In this document: positions 1 to 9,040 of the stretch, piece by piece | How positions within the stretch are numbered: the first letter of the stretch is position 1 | Layout of the letters: every line of letters begins with the position of its first letter | DNA from: Flavobacterium sp. MC2016-06 | Lineage (GTDB): Bacteria > Bacteroidota > Bacteroidia > Flavobacteriales > Flavobacteriaceae | Length of the DNA: 64,000 bases | Reading direction: 5' to 3' | NCBI RefSeq assembly: GCF_009711165.2 | Contig: NZ_WMID02000014.1 | Coordinates: 1-64,000 of the forward strand | Position numbers and translations under genes: made by a program | The notes under the pieces: model-generated | Told to the model about the DNA's origin: nothing | Seen by the model: the letters and a program-made list of their open reading frames with translations, nothing else | Databases searched by the model: none

Positions 1-1
1 A

Positions 2-2248
2 CAAACATTAGACACAATCAAAAACTGGTTCAAAACTAGTTTAAAACCAACACAAGCTCAATTCTGGGATACTTGGGATTCTTTTCGACACAAAAATGAA
101 AAAATTCCGGCAAGTGATGTTGAAGGAATACCAAATATAAATGGAAATCCAAACAAATTAACCAAAATAGACGGTAATTCTGCAAATGGATTAAATTTAA
201 CAGAATCTAATATCACTGATACAGGAGATAAAATAACCATTAATTCTACTACAGAAATTGATAGTCAAGTTGAAGGACAAAGTGGTTTAAAATTCAGTAA
301 ATTAAAAAACGAATCTAAGACACTTAGTGAAATTGTATTTCCTCAAGATGTTATTCCAACAGCAGGAATTGATGAAACAGCTTATTTTCCTTGGGGAAAT
401 ATTGTTAAAAAAGTAAACTTAGATAAATCTGTTACCGATTATTATTCATTTCCTGAAGGATGCCTTATAAAAAGCAAAATAATAGCAAGTCCAAACAATG
501 GAGATTTATTTTTAATATATTTTGATGGAGTTTCTTCCTATAATCTAGTAAAAATTGATCAAAGTGGTGTTTTATCTGTCTTAAAATCCTCCATTCTAAG
601 TTATAATTATTTAGATATTGATAAAAATGACAACATCTATGTACAAGAGCAAGTTTCACAAAAAATACTGAGAATAAACACTGTTACATCAAACGATATC
701 GAATACTACACTGGCGATTTGTCACTAGGCATTTTAGGATTTGATATGGAATCAAATGGTTATTTCTTTGATTATGAAGCTCGTAATTTAATTTACAAAT
801 TAGATCCAACTGGAATAGTATCGAACTTTGCAACTCTCAATTTTGAAATCGCAACTGGATGTGTAAAACCTGATGGATCTCTCTATATCATATCATATGA
901 CTATGATGATAAAAACATTTATTGGGTAGATAGCCTTGGAACTACTGCTATTGTGTTTACCTCATTGATTTATAAGTCATTCGAACCTTATATCTCAGAA
1001 AATGGATTTTTATATGTTCATAATAATGATTACGATAATGGTTTAGTTTATAAAATTTCTCCAACAGGCCAGGTTAGCCTTTTCGGTTCTGCTGGTAATT
1101 CTCCTAGATATATGACAGTAACCAAATCGGGAATAGTTTACATTAGCAACAGTGCTTCCTATAATCTTATAAAAATTACACCTCAAGAAGTAACACATTT
1201 ATTGACATTAGATGAAAACGGAAATATCATACTATATGATAAGGAAGTTGCTTTAAAATCTGATTTTAAAACAATCAATGGAGAATCACTTTTAGGATCA
1301 GGTGACATTGAAATTAATCTATCATCAGCTTCAGCAACTGTTACAGGATTAGTAGATAATACTTCTTTACAAGAATTAGGAGGAACAGATAAAACCATAA
1401 ATGGTATTAGGATTGGTAAAGGAAATGCTAATTATGAAAATAATTTAACAATAGGCCGAAATGGATTAGCTTCTATTACTACAGGACAATATAATGTTGC
1501 TATAGGTAATGGAGATGGAGAAGTAGAAGGTCCATTACAATATAATACCACTGGTAATAACAATACAGCAGTCGGTTCTGATGCTTTAGTAAAGAATACT
1601 ATTGGTAGTAGTAATACCGGCTTAGGAACCTCCTCTTTATTTAATAATACAACCGGAAGTAGTAATACTGCCGTGGGAACATTCGCTTTAACAGAAAACG
1701 TAACATCACCATTTAATGTAGCTATTGGTACTAAAGCTCTATCGAAAATGGGTTCGGGATTAGGTCAATCTACTGCTATTGGGGCATACTGTATGTCTGA
1801 TGCCACCAGCACAGATAAAAATGCTGCAATTGGCACTTATGCTTTGCGTTACAATACAACAGGATTTTCCAATATAGCTGTAGGCCATACTGCTTTAGGT
1901 CTAAATACTTCTGGAAATTCAAATAATGCATTAGGTAATTATTCTTTAGGTGCTGTCTCAACAGGTGCTGCTAATATTGGAATTGGGAAATTTGCAGGAA
2001 CATACGTAACCACAGGAAATAGTAACATTTATATAGGTTCTGAAGGAGTCGCAAGTGATGCTACAGCTAGTGGAATCATTAATATAGGAAATAGAATCAC
2101 CGCAAGAGGAACAAAGATATCTTTAATTGGAACATTAAATATAGGCACAACTCCTGTTTATGCAGATAATACAACCGCTTTAGCTGGTGGCTTAGTAGCT
2201 GGTGATGTTTATCGTACCACTACAGGAATACTAATGATCACATATTAA
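2..2248 (+). CDS. Tail fibre protein with YadA-like beta-roll repeats (5' end cut by window)
   Basis: The frame is open from base 2 to the stop at 2248. Bases 1 to about 110 are nearly identical to 3072-3181, so only about three N-terminal residues (MAT) are missing. The N-terminal module (NWFKTSLKPTQAQFWDTW) is shared with three other genes here and probably docks the fibre on the baseplate. Next comes a region with repeated short beta-strand motifs around residues 150-390, then the fibre motif KTINGESLLGSGDI (about 420-435), then many NTAVG/NTTGSSN repeats like the left-handed beta-roll of YadA-type heads. There is no membrane anchor, so a phage-type fibre is likelier than an autotransporter adhesin. 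Receptor binding is inferred. An internal TTG at 719 is not the true start. Confidence 0.8.
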   Translation, partial: QTLDTIKNWFKTSLKPTQAQFWDTWDSFRHKNEKIPASDVEGIPNINGNPNKLTKIDGNSANGLNLTESNITDTGDKITINSTTEIDSQVEGQSGLKFSKLKNESKTLSEIVFPQDVIPTAGIDETAYFPWGNIVKKVNLDKSVTDYYSFPEGCLIKSKIIASPNNGDLFLIYFDGVSSYNLVKIDQSGVLSVLKSSILSYNYLDIDKNDNIYVQEQVSQKILRINTVTSNDIEYYTGDLSLGILGFDMESNGYFFDYEARNLIYKLDPTGIVSNFATLNFEIATGCVKPDGSLYIISYDYDDKNIYWVDSLGTTAIVFTSLIYKSFEPYISENGFLYVHNNDYDNGLVYKISPTGQVSLFGSAGNSPRYMTVTKSGIVYISNSASYNLIKITPQEVTHLLTLDENGNIILYDKEVALKSDFKTINGESLLGSGDIEINLSSASATVTGLVDNTSLQELGGTDKTINGIRIGKGNANYENNLTIGRNGLASITTGQYNVAIGNGDGEVEGPLQYNTTGNNNTAVGSDALVKNTIGSSNTGLGTSSLFNNTTGSSNTAVGTFALTENVTSPFNVAIGTKALSKMGSGLGQSTAIGAYCMSDATSTDKNAAIGTYALRYNTTGFSNIAVGHTALGLNTSGNSNNALGNYSLGAVSTGAANIGIGKFAGTYVTTGNSNIYIGSEGVASDATASGIINIGNRITARGTKISLIGTLNIGTTPVYADNTTALAGGLVAGDVYRTTTGILMITY

Positions 2249-2273
2249 ACCACAAATTATTAAACTATAAAAA

Positions 2274-2453
2274 ATGAAAAACATGACTAAAAACTGGAAA
2301 ACAACAGTTACAGGAATTATTGTTGGAGGAGTTGCTATAGCAGTTGCTTTAGGTTACATCACTACAGAAGTTGGCGGGCAAATAACAAGTGTTTGCATTG
2401 CTTTAGGCTTAATTGCAAGCAAAGATGCTAATCAGACTGGAGTAGCTAAGTAA
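2274..2453 (+). CDS. Small membrane protein downstream of fibre gene
   Basis: This is a 59-aa ORF (starts MKNMTKNWKTTVTGIIVGG) 25 bp after the fibre stop. It has a hydrophobic glycine-rich segment at about 12-30 and a second at about 36-47, then a short polar tail. It is probably in the same transcript as the fibre. A similar-sized hydrophobic protein follows the fibre-like gene at 24997, so a small membrane protein after a fibre seems to be a recurring cassette. A holin-like role is possible, but sequence alone does not show it. Confidence 0.6.
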   Translation: MKNMTKNWKTTVTGIIVGGVAIAVALGYITTEVGGQITSVCIALGLIASKDANQTGVAK

Positions 2454-2680
2454 ACTATATTCTCTGGAGGAAAATCAAAAAAATCTTCAACTAAACAATA
2501 CATCAAAGTCTATCCGAGAGTTTAAATCTTTTATAGACTTTGGTGTATTTTATTTTAAAAAATCAAGGATAACCTCAACTTAATCATTATAAATAAAAAA
2601 TAAATTTCCACAAATAAAACAAACAACTTTTAATGTTTTAAAAACATACAAATCAAACATTTAACATCAAATTCATTTCT

Positions 2681-2744
2681 ACTGAAACTACAGAAAACAT
2701 AAGTCAAATTTTTCTTTTTTTCGCTTCTTACACCTTATTTTTAC
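2681..2744 (+). promoter_or_regulatory. Tail-regulon promoter element, copy 1
   Basis: ACTGAAACTACAG at 2681-2693 and TATTTTTAC (TANNTTT-type -7 box) at 2736-2744. The box starts are 55 bp apart, as in four of the other five copies. It would drive the fibre gene at 3064 through a long leader holding a dead ORF. The upstream box has one change from the consensus (CTACAG for CTACTG). Confidence 0.6.
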
Positions 2745-2878
2745 ATACTCTAATTCCGAATATTAGTCTGCCAAATAGGCCAAAAACCCTCCTGCTTTCA
2801 AAGTTTTTTTAGAAAGTCAGCACCTCAACTATCGATCATTTTTAATAATCATATTAACAATTAAACAATAAACTAATC

Positions 2879-2947
2879 ATTATTATAAACCAAAAAAAAT
2901 TAGGCGAAATACCTAAAACACCATACATGAGTAATTTTAAAACGTAA
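2879..2947 (+). pseudogene. Start-less truncated copy of the 64-aa gene at 5253
   Basis: In frame, residues LGE-PKTP-MSNFK match the N-terminus of the protein at 5253, but ATG has become ATT and a TAA follows MSNFKT at 2945-2947. It sits in the duplicated leader described for 2454-3063. It shows that the fibre at 3064 was placed behind a copied promoter/leader, after which the copied gene decayed. Confidence 0.7.
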
Positions 2948-3063
2948 TTAAATCAACTATGAAAAAAGAAATATTTAATATTCACTTTGATTCCAACTAT
3001 GAAAACTAATTGTATTATGAATTTATCAAAATATACAATTTAACTAGATAATTTTAAAAAAAC

Positions 3064-4860
3064 ATGGCCACACAAACATTAGACACAATCAAAAACTGGT
3101 TCAAAACTAGTTTAAAACCAACACAAGCTCAATTCTGGGATACTTGGGATTCTTTTCGACATAAAAATGAAAAGATACCTGTAGGAGATGTTGAAGACAT
3201 TGAAGAATTACTTAATTCCAAAACAGATGAATCTGATTTTAAAACAATCAATGGTGAATCAATATTAGGCTCAGGAGATATAAGCATCGATGGTGGAGGC
3301 TCTCAGGATTTACAACGAGTTCTTAATAAAGGAAATAACTATAGTACCTATGGCCAAGATGATTACATGCGCCTTACAAATCAATATGCTCCTGGATGGC
3401 AATTTAATGAAATGCGACTTATGCCTGGAGGAATTAGAGTAGAAAAATCATATGGAGGCAACACAACTGGAATCGTTTATGGAAACAGTAATATCAGTTC
3501 GTTATATATGAGAAGTGATTATGCTAATCAAACAGGTTTTAGACTAGATACCGAAGGCTTATTATTAAAAACTAATGTTTCAGAAAGTGGTACCGGTATA
3601 ATAAAATCTGATAATTTATCAAAACTTACAGACTATCAATTACCAGTAGAAACAACAGAACCATCCATCACGCTTGTTTCAAAAGTAAATGGTATTACAG
3701 CTGATATAAATGGTAATGTTATTTTAGCCGCAGATGATGTAATTCCAGTATCAGCTACTGAATCAGGAATTATTAATAATACAGCCTTACAAGAATTAGG
3801 GGGAGTTGATAAATTAATAAATGGCGTAAGAATAGGAAAAGGAGCTGGAACAACTACAGATAATTTAGTTGTTGGAGATATAGATAGTATGTCCTTAAAT
3901 ACTACTGGAATTTATAATACAGCAATAGGGTCAGGATCACTTCATAGTAATACTACTGGGGAGTCTAATACAGGTATAGGTGCGCTTGCTTTGTGGGCTA
4001 ATACTACAAGTAGCAATAATGTAGCAATAGGTGATTCTTCGCTGCAAAATCTTATTAGTGGAGTGGGGCATAATGTAGCGGTAGGAACAGGCTCTTTATC
4101 AACATTGATTTCTGGAATTAGTAATACTGGAATAGGAGACTTTGCTCTTTGGAAAGCTAGTACCGGAACATTTAATACAGCTGTTGGTGGTGGCTCATTA
4201 CAAAAAGTTACAACGACCTCAGGAAATACTGCAATAGGAGCTGCAGCTGGTCAAAATATAACTGGTACATTTAATGTAGCAGTAGGCTATTTATCCAATG
4301 GTGAAACTGGGACGACAAGTACTGGAAATTATAATATAACTATGGGATATCAATCTGGGAGAGCACTTACATCAGGTTCTAATAACATCTTAATTGAAAA
4401 TATAACAAATGCCAGTGTCACATCAGGCAGCAATAATATAATTATTGATAGTAAACAAAAGTCTGGAGTAACAACTGGAAGTAACAATACATTAATAGGT
4501 GGTTGGGATGGAGCGTTTGCTCCTACTACATCTGATACTGTTGCTCTGGGTACTGGTACTGGTGTGACAAGATTTTTATCTGCTAATACAGGCTTAACAA
4601 CGATTCCAACTCAGACAAATGCATTAATTTCTGCTGATGCAACAGGAAAAGCTATTGTTACAAAAAGCTATTCAGACAATATGGGAGCTGTAGTAAATGC
4701 TACTACATCAGTTTTATCTGGCACTGCTTTGAACTCAGCCTATCCTTCTGCGATAGTAGGATTCAGAGTACATTGCTTATCAATATCTGGAGGAGCCATT
4801 GTCTACGAAAAGACAACAGGTGGTTGGATTCAGTACTCAACTACAGCGGTGACACCTTAA
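3064..4860 (+). CDS. Tail fibre protein, paralogue of the first fibre
   Basis: 598 aa. The N-terminal docking module (residues 1-40, NWFKTSLKPTQAQFWDTW) is almost identical at DNA level to the first fibre. KTINGESILGSGDI follows at about 60-73, then a divergent segment, then LQELGG-DK-INGVRIGKG and YadA-like NTAIG/NTTGESNTGIG repeats (about 270-490). The last 50 residues (FRVHCLSISGGAIVYEKTT, WIQYS) match the C-terminus of the protein at 24997, so C-terminal modules are shared between fibres. The ATG at 3064 begins the conserved MATQTLDTI. It is likely a receptor-binding fibre. A hairpin terminator follows. Confidence 0.8.
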   Translation: MATQTLDTIKNWFKTSLKPTQAQFWDTWDSFRHKNEKIPVGDVEDIEELLNSKTDESDFKTINGESILGSGDISIDGGGSQDLQRVLNKGNNYSTYGQDDYMRLTNQYAPGWQFNEMRLMPGGIRVEKSYGGNTTGIVYGNSNISSLYMRSDYANQTGFRLDTEGLLLKTNVSESGTGIIKSDNLSKLTDYQLPVETTEPSITLVSKVNGITADINGNVILAADDVIPVSATESGIINNTALQELGGVDKLINGVRIGKGAGTTTDNLVVGDIDSMSLNTTGIYNTAIGSGSLHSNTTGESNTGIGALALWANTTSSNNVAIGDSSLQNLISGVGHNVAVGTGSLSTLISGISNTGIGDFALWKASTGTFNTAVGGGSLQKVTTTSGNTAIGAAAGQNITGTFNVAVGYLSNGETGTTSTGNYNITMGYQSGRALTSGSNNILIENITNASVTSGSNNIIIDSKQKSGVTTGSNNTLIGGWDGAFAPTTSDTVALGTGTGVTRFLSANTGLTTIPTQTNALISADATGKAIVTKSYSDNMGAVVNATTSVLSGTALNSAYPSAIVGFRVHCLSISGGAIVYEKTTGGWIQYSTTAVTP

Positions 4861-4914
4861 TAAATCAAAAACACAGCAAATTTAAATTTTATTTTCAGAT
4901 AGAATCTAGTATAA

Positions 4915-4962
4915 AGCCACCATAAAAAGAATAAAAACTCTTATAATGGTGGCTATTATTTT
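4915..4962 (+). terminator. Hairpin terminator after fibre gene
   Basis: AGCCACCAT (4915-4923) pairs with ATGGTGGCT (4946-4954), with extra inner pairing, followed by a T-rich run. It is related in sequence to the hairpin after the last fibre (29903-29945). The rest of 4861-5252 holds the promoter below and nothing else I recognise. Confidence 0.65.
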
Positions 4963-5053
4963 GATAAATTCTCTCTATCAACAATATCAATAAGTCACAA
5001 TCCAAAACCACATTACAACCTACAAAACTACACTTTAACTGCAATAATTCTCT

Positions 5054-5117
5054 ACTGAAACTACTGAAAACGAGTCGCTTATTTTTCGTTTTTCAGACAC
5101 TTCTTCCTTATTTTTAC
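5054..5117 (+). promoter_or_regulatory. Tail-regulon promoter element, copy 2
   Basis: ACTGAAACTACTG at 5054-5066 and TATTTTTAC at 5109-5117, 55 bp between box starts. It lies 136 bp before the 64-aa gene at 5253 and would drive the chaperone-hub-spike operon to the terminator at 8974. Confidence 0.65.
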
Positions 5118-5252
5118 ATACTCTAATTCCAACTATTAGTTTGCCAAAAAGGCGCAAAAAACTCCTGCTTTCAAAAAATCCTTGAAAGTGGACACCTCAA
5201 CTATACAAATAACTCAAACAATCATATTAACAATTAAAACAATAAGCGAATC

Positions 5253-5447
5253 ATGGATTATACACCCAAAGATTTAGGAGAAACACCTAAAACACCAGAC
5301 ATGAGTAATTTTAAAAATCCTTTAGGACAACCATCAGAAGGAAGCATTTTTATAGAGAGTTTTAATATTTCACCTTTAAGTGTATCCGAAAAAAATGAAA
5401 GCCTGACTGAAGCTATAAAAAAAGAAAGTCGAGACAGCTCTGTTTAA
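5253..5447 (+). CDS. Small hypothetical protein heading the hub-spike operon
   Basis: 64 aa, polar, no membrane segment, start ATG at 5253. I do not recognise a family. It has a repeated KTP/NFKNP pattern at the N-terminus and a charged C-terminus. It is the first gene after promoter copy 2 and is followed 72 bp later by a tail-chaperone-like gene. A truncated relic of the same gene lies at 2879. Confidence 0.5.
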   Translation: MDYTPKDLGETPKTPDMSNFKNPLGQPSEGSIFIESFNISPLSVSEKNESLTEAIKKESRDSSV

Positions 5448-5519
5448 TATCTAAAAAAAAACTTTCAAGACTAATTATCAATCAAAATAAAGCAACACAA
5501 TCTATAAAATCATAAAAAA

Positions 5520-5990
5520 ATGCTAGACGAAATATCCATACAAAAACTAAAAGAAAAATACGGCACGGTATTAAAACTCACATCCGATGATCAATTAACA
5601 ATTACTTATTGCAAAAAGCCATCATTCACAACATTTCTAAACTATCAGAATAAATACAAAGACAATCCGCACGAAGCGATCTTATTTTTATTTAAAGAAT
5701 GTGTACTTGACAAAGAAAACTATGATGACGAGTTTATGCTTTCTGCGGGGAATTCTATTGTAGCCATGATAAAAAAGGATAGTGAATTTACAATAAATGC
5801 AACACCGCAAAAAGATGAGTTTAAAAAATCAGCTGCTCTTATTAGAAATGCTTTTCAAGTAGATCCTTATCAACTACCAATGGATGAGTTTTACAAATTA
5901 CTCGAAGAAGTCTTGTGGCTACAAAAACATACCGAAACAAGACTAGAAAACACTCTTATAACTGCCTTTGCCAAAACATTTTCAAACTAA
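5520..5990 (+). CDS. Tail assembly chaperone-like protein
   Basis: 156 aa. The N-terminal half (LKEKYGTVLKLT, then a helical segment ending in LFKECVLD) has the same arrangement as the protein at 13405 (KYKKVIKLT...LFKNCYLGG). The two look like paralogues, and both lie next to tail structural genes in the position of small tail chaperones of contractile phages. No frameshift product is evident. The next gene begins 20 bp downstream. The family assignment rests on context and paralogy. Confidence 0.5.
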   Translation: MLDEISIQKLKEKYGTVLKLTSDDQLTITYCKKPSFTTFLNYQNKYKDNPHEAILFLFKECVLDKENYDDEFMLSAGNSIVAMIKKDSEFTINATPQKDEFKKSAALIRNAFQVDPYQLPMDEFYKLLEEVLWLQKHTETRLENTLITAFAKTFSN

Positions 5991-6010
5991 AAATAAAAAA
6001 ATAAATCATT

Positions 6011-6568
6011 ATGAAATTCAATTTTAATGTAAACGAAATTTTAGACACCCAAGAAATCAAATATACCGGCATTAACTATAACGAATCAGAATCAAAAGAT
6101 TTTATTATAGATAAAACTGGAGGCGAATTTAATCTAAGAGTCTTTGCTCCTCTAGTTTTTGAACCTCTTGTAAAAAAAGATCTTAATCTTCCTAGTTTAC
6201 GAATCGATGCTGTTACGGTTAATCTAAATCGTTCTAAAATCATAAAGAAAGAAGGAATCGAAGGAAGAGATTCAACCATCAAAGAGCATATTACAAATGG
6301 AGATTTTAGTATTTCTATTGAAGGATTAATTGCAAATGAAACAGGAGATGAATACCCAAAAGAAAAACTTTTTTTACTGAAACAATTTCTAAATGCGCCT
6401 TATTCCTTAAGAATAACACATGCTATTTTAAACAGATTTGGTGTTTATGAACTAGTTATAGATTCTTATTCTATTCCCTCTATTTCTGGAACAAAAAACA
6501 TTCAAAAATTTACTGCCAGCGCCACATCAGACGAAACTGTAGAACTAATAATTAGAGACAATGCTTAA
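6011..6568 (+). CDS. Tail/baseplate protein before the hub (DUF6046-like)
   Basis: 185 aa, beta-rich, no signal peptide. The C-terminal part (LRITHAILNRFGVYELVIDS) resembles proteins found just before the gpD-type hub in Bacteroidota prophages, remembered as DUF6046; I cannot confirm this without a search. It overlaps the hub gene by 8 bp, which suggests coupled translation. The likely role is to connect tube and hub. Confidence 0.5.
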   Translation: MKFNFNVNEILDTQEIKYTGINYNESESKDFIIDKTGGEFNLRVFAPLVFEPLVKKDLNLPSLRIDAVTVNLNRSKIIKKEGIEGRDSTIKEHITNGDFSISIEGLIANETGDEYPKEKLFLLKQFLNAPYSLRITHAILNRFGVYELVIDSYSIPSISGTKNIQKFTASATSDETVELIIRDNA

Positions 6569-7862
6569 ACTAAATGCTAAAATTAGAGTTTACGAAACAG
6601 TAAAACTTATCCCTTCACCTAAATTTTATGAATTTACCTATGTCAAAAACGTAGATATAAGCAGTTCATACAAATCACTTACCGATACGGCTACTATTGT
6701 AATGCCTCAAAAAGTGTATACAGACACCAAAGGATTTGACCAAAACTTGTTTACAAACGCAAGTGGTGAAGAAAAATCAATTTATGATTTTTTTAAACTA
6801 GAAAATTTTGTTGAAATATTTTTAGGATATGATGGCGATTACAAACCCGCTTTTAGAGGTTATATTACAGGTGTTCAAACTGATATAAATGCAATAATTT
6901 CTTGTGAAGACACAATGTATGCCTTTAAAAAAGTTAAAGCTGTAAAAGATGATAATGTACAAAGTCCAAATGACCCTTTAAATGTTGTGGCTACAAATCC
7001 AACAACAAACGTTGAAAATTTTAATCCTAAAACTTTCTTCGAAAAAAGAATCAAAGAACTAAACTTACCTTTTAAAGTAAATGCTCTTGACGAAGAATTA
7101 GGAAATATAATGATTAACAGAAATCATAGTCTTGCACAAGTTTTTGAGATGCTGAAAGACAAAGGAATTTATACGTATTTTAAAACCGAAGACACAGCAC
7201 CCGTCCTTACTATTACCAATAATCCTCAGCAACATACTGCCAATGAATTAGCTGGTTTTATAGATCGAAATTTTATTACAAGTCCTTTGGCAGGAGCAAT
7301 TATAAAAAAACTAATTAATCAAGGACTTAGTCTTTTAAGCGCTCAATTAAGTAAAGCAACGCAATCTGTTTCTGATATTTTTTCAGGAAAAGTACGTTTC
7401 AAATTTCGCTATAATATTATTGAAGATAAATTAATTGTTGTCAATGAATCGACCAAGAATACCCGTACTCGAGTTGAAAAATACTTTAAAAATTCAAACA
7501 CTCCAATTTATATCGAATTAGGTGATCCAAATGGTCAGTTAGTAAAAACCCATGTATTACATGATAATAGCGCTGAACTACCAAAAGATCCGACTGCTTT
7601 TAAAAAGACATCGACTGAGATAGCTTCAGTATTATATCAATACGGAGCTTTAAGAGCAATGGAATCTAAGCCAAGCGGATTTGAAGGTTCTTTCCTCACT
7701 TTTGGCGAACCTTTTGTACGACCAACAGACAAAGTAGTTCTTGAAAATGCAAAGGATAAAGAAAAAAACGGAACTTTTCAGGTAGAGAAAGTAGAACGAA
7801 CTTTTGGAGAAAATGGATACAGACAAAGAATTTTTATAGGAAGAAGAGTCGAAGCAATTTAA
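6561..7862 (+). CDS. Baseplate hub protein (late-control gpD-like)
   Basis: 433 aa. The early part has VEIFLGYDGDYKPAFRGYITG, typical of gpD/gp27-type hub beta-domains. The end (VDKVVLENA-like strand, FQVEKVERTFGENGYRQRIF) also fits this fold. Length and position before a spike gene agree with gpD. The hub forms a trimer that joins tube to spike in contractile tails. The start ATG overlaps the upstream stop by 8 bp. Confidence 0.65.
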   Translation: MLKLNAKIRVYETVKLIPSPKFYEFTYVKNVDISSSYKSLTDTATIVMPQKVYTDTKGFDQNLFTNASGEEKSIYDFFKLENFVEIFLGYDGDYKPAFRGYITGVQTDINAIISCEDTMYAFKKVKAVKDDNVQSPNDPLNVVATNPTTNVENFNPKTFFEKRIKELNLPFKVNALDEELGNIMINRNHSLAQVFEMLKDKGIYTYFKTEDTAPVLTITNNPQQHTANELAGFIDRNFITSPLAGAIIKKLINQGLSLLSAQLSKATQSVSDIFSGKVRFKFRYNIIEDKLIVVNESTKNTRTRVEKYFKNSNTPIYIELGDPNGQLVKTHVLHDNSAELPKDPTAFKKTSTEIASVLYQYGALRAMESKPSGFEGSFLTFGEPFVRPTDKVVLENAKDKEKNGTFQVEKVERTFGENGYRQRIFIGRRVEAI

Positions 7863-7871
7863 ACATACAAA

Positions 7872-8732
7872 ATGGGAAACATAACAGATTTAATAAAAAA
7901 TGTCGCCAGCAATAATCAAATTATTGAAACTTTTGCGGCAAAAGTCATCGAAATAAATACCGAAACAGGATCTCTTCATGATCCCGAAGATGCTTATACT
8001 GTAAATGTAATGCGAGCAGACGGTGCAATAATTAAAAATGTGAGATTGAAAGCTTCAATTTTAGATTTAGAACAAGGAGTTATTACAATTCCTAAAAAAG
8101 ATAGCTGGATTTTGGCCTCAATTATAGATGGAGTAGAAACACGAGCATTTATTTCACAGTTTTCAGAAATCGAAAGAGTTTTTATTCGTTTCAAAAATGA
8201 CCAAAACCATTACCTGGAAATAGACACTGATGTTGATAAATTTCAAGTATTATTCAAAGAAAAAGAAGAAAATGGTGATACATTATCTTCAACACCCACT
8301 TATAAAAACATAGCTCAAATCGAATTTAATGGAAGTGGTTCAGAACCAAATATTAGCACTTCTTTTTATGATACAGATGGTAAAGAAATCTCTAAAAACA
8401 GCTTTAACCTAAAAGAACAGAAAATAAGTATTAATGAAGATAGTACAATTTTTAATTTAAAAGATAAAGAAGCAAAAATAACGATCAAAGATGGTTTTGA
8501 AGCTGTAATTTCAGATGCCAAAACGTCTTTTATAAAAGGTAATTTAACTTTTGAAATGGATGATAAATTTAAAATTGATGTAGCTGGGAAAAGTTTAAAA
8601 TCAAAATTAGAGGAACTAATTGATGAGATAGGTAAAATTACGGTTACCACTCCTGTTGGTCCATCTGGACCACCAATAAACCTACCTCAACTTACAGTAA
8701 TAAAAGGAAATTTAACAGAATTATTAAAATAA
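7872..8732 (+). CDS. Baseplate spike protein (gpV-like)
   Basis: 286 aa. Residues about 15-110 form an OB-like beta region (TGSLHDPEDAYTVNVMRADG). Residues 150-240 are short alternating strands suited to a trimeric beta-helix. The C-terminus has a proline-rich turn (PVGPSGPPINLPQ). It lies 9 bp after the hub gene. By position and architecture it is the membrane-puncturing spike; no metal-binding HxH tip motif is visible. Confidence 0.6.
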   Translation: MGNITDLIKNVASNNQIIETFAAKVIEINTETGSLHDPEDAYTVNVMRADGAIIKNVRLKASILDLEQGVITIPKKDSWILASIIDGVETRAFISQFSEIERVFIRFKNDQNHYLEIDTDVDKFQVLFKEKEENGDTLSSTPTYKNIAQIEFNGSGSEPNISTSFYDTDGKEISKNSFNLKEQKISINEDSTIFNLKDKEAKITIKDGFEAVISDAKTSFIKGNLTFEMDDKFKIDVAGKSLKSKLEELIDEIGKITVTTPVGPSGPPINLPQLTVIKGNLTELLK

Positions 8733-8739
8733 TGAAATT

Positions 8740-8955
8740 ATGGCTTTAAATAAAGCAAGTTTAGAAGCAGCAATAAAATCTCTTTTAACTGAAGAAAAAG
8801 GAAAAACTGACTCTACTTCTTCTATCGATAATATTACAACAAAATTAGCAACAGCAATTGAAGCATATGTTAAATCAGGAACAGTAATCACAACAGTAAC
8901 CACAACAGGATCTGCTTCAGCACAAACCGGAACTGGTACCGGAAGTATTTCATAA
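8740..8955 (+). CDS. Small tail protein with T/G/S-rich end
   Basis: 71 aa. A helical N-terminus (LNKASLEAAIKSLLTEEKG, then ATAIEAYVKSG) is followed by a T/G/S-rich tail (TTTGSASAQTGTGTGSIS). Small proteins of this pattern occur after spikes in Mu/P2-like tail operons; their role is unsettled. It is the last gene of the operon, 7 bp after the spike, and a strong terminator follows. Confidence 0.55.
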   Translation: MALNKASLEAAIKSLLTEEKGKTDSTSSIDNITTKLATAIEAYVKSGTVITTVTTTGSASAQTGTGTGSIS

Positions 8956-8973
8956 TTTTTTTAGTTAATTTTA

Positions 8974-9015
8974 AAACACCTCTTACTATTAAACAGTAAG
9001 AGGTGTTTTTTTGTC
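8974..9015 (+). terminator. Strong rho-independent terminator of hub-spike operon
   Basis: A perfect 14-bp stem (8974-8987 with 8995-9008, core ACACCTCTTACT) with a 7-nt loop and a T run. It also separates the operon from the oppositely directed repressor gene. Confidence 0.9.
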
Positions 9016-9040
9016 GTAAATGAACAACTATTATAGACTA

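Larger units (their letters stand above)
2454..3063. other. Gene-free stretch holding a degenerate copy of a later leader region
   Basis: 610 bp without an intact gene. Bases 2669-2947 align with 5042-5318 almost throughout, including an ACTGAAACTAC promoter element, its -7 box and the first 22 codons of the 64-aa gene at 5253. The rest (2454-2668, 2948-3063) shows only AT-rich sequence, with no hairpin I can defend. Confidence 0.7.

Noticed and set aside
1..4860. Trimeric autotransporter adhesins, suggested by YadA-like repeats
   Set aside because: No signal peptide and no C-terminal membrane anchor; the shared docking module and tail neighbours indicate tail fibres.
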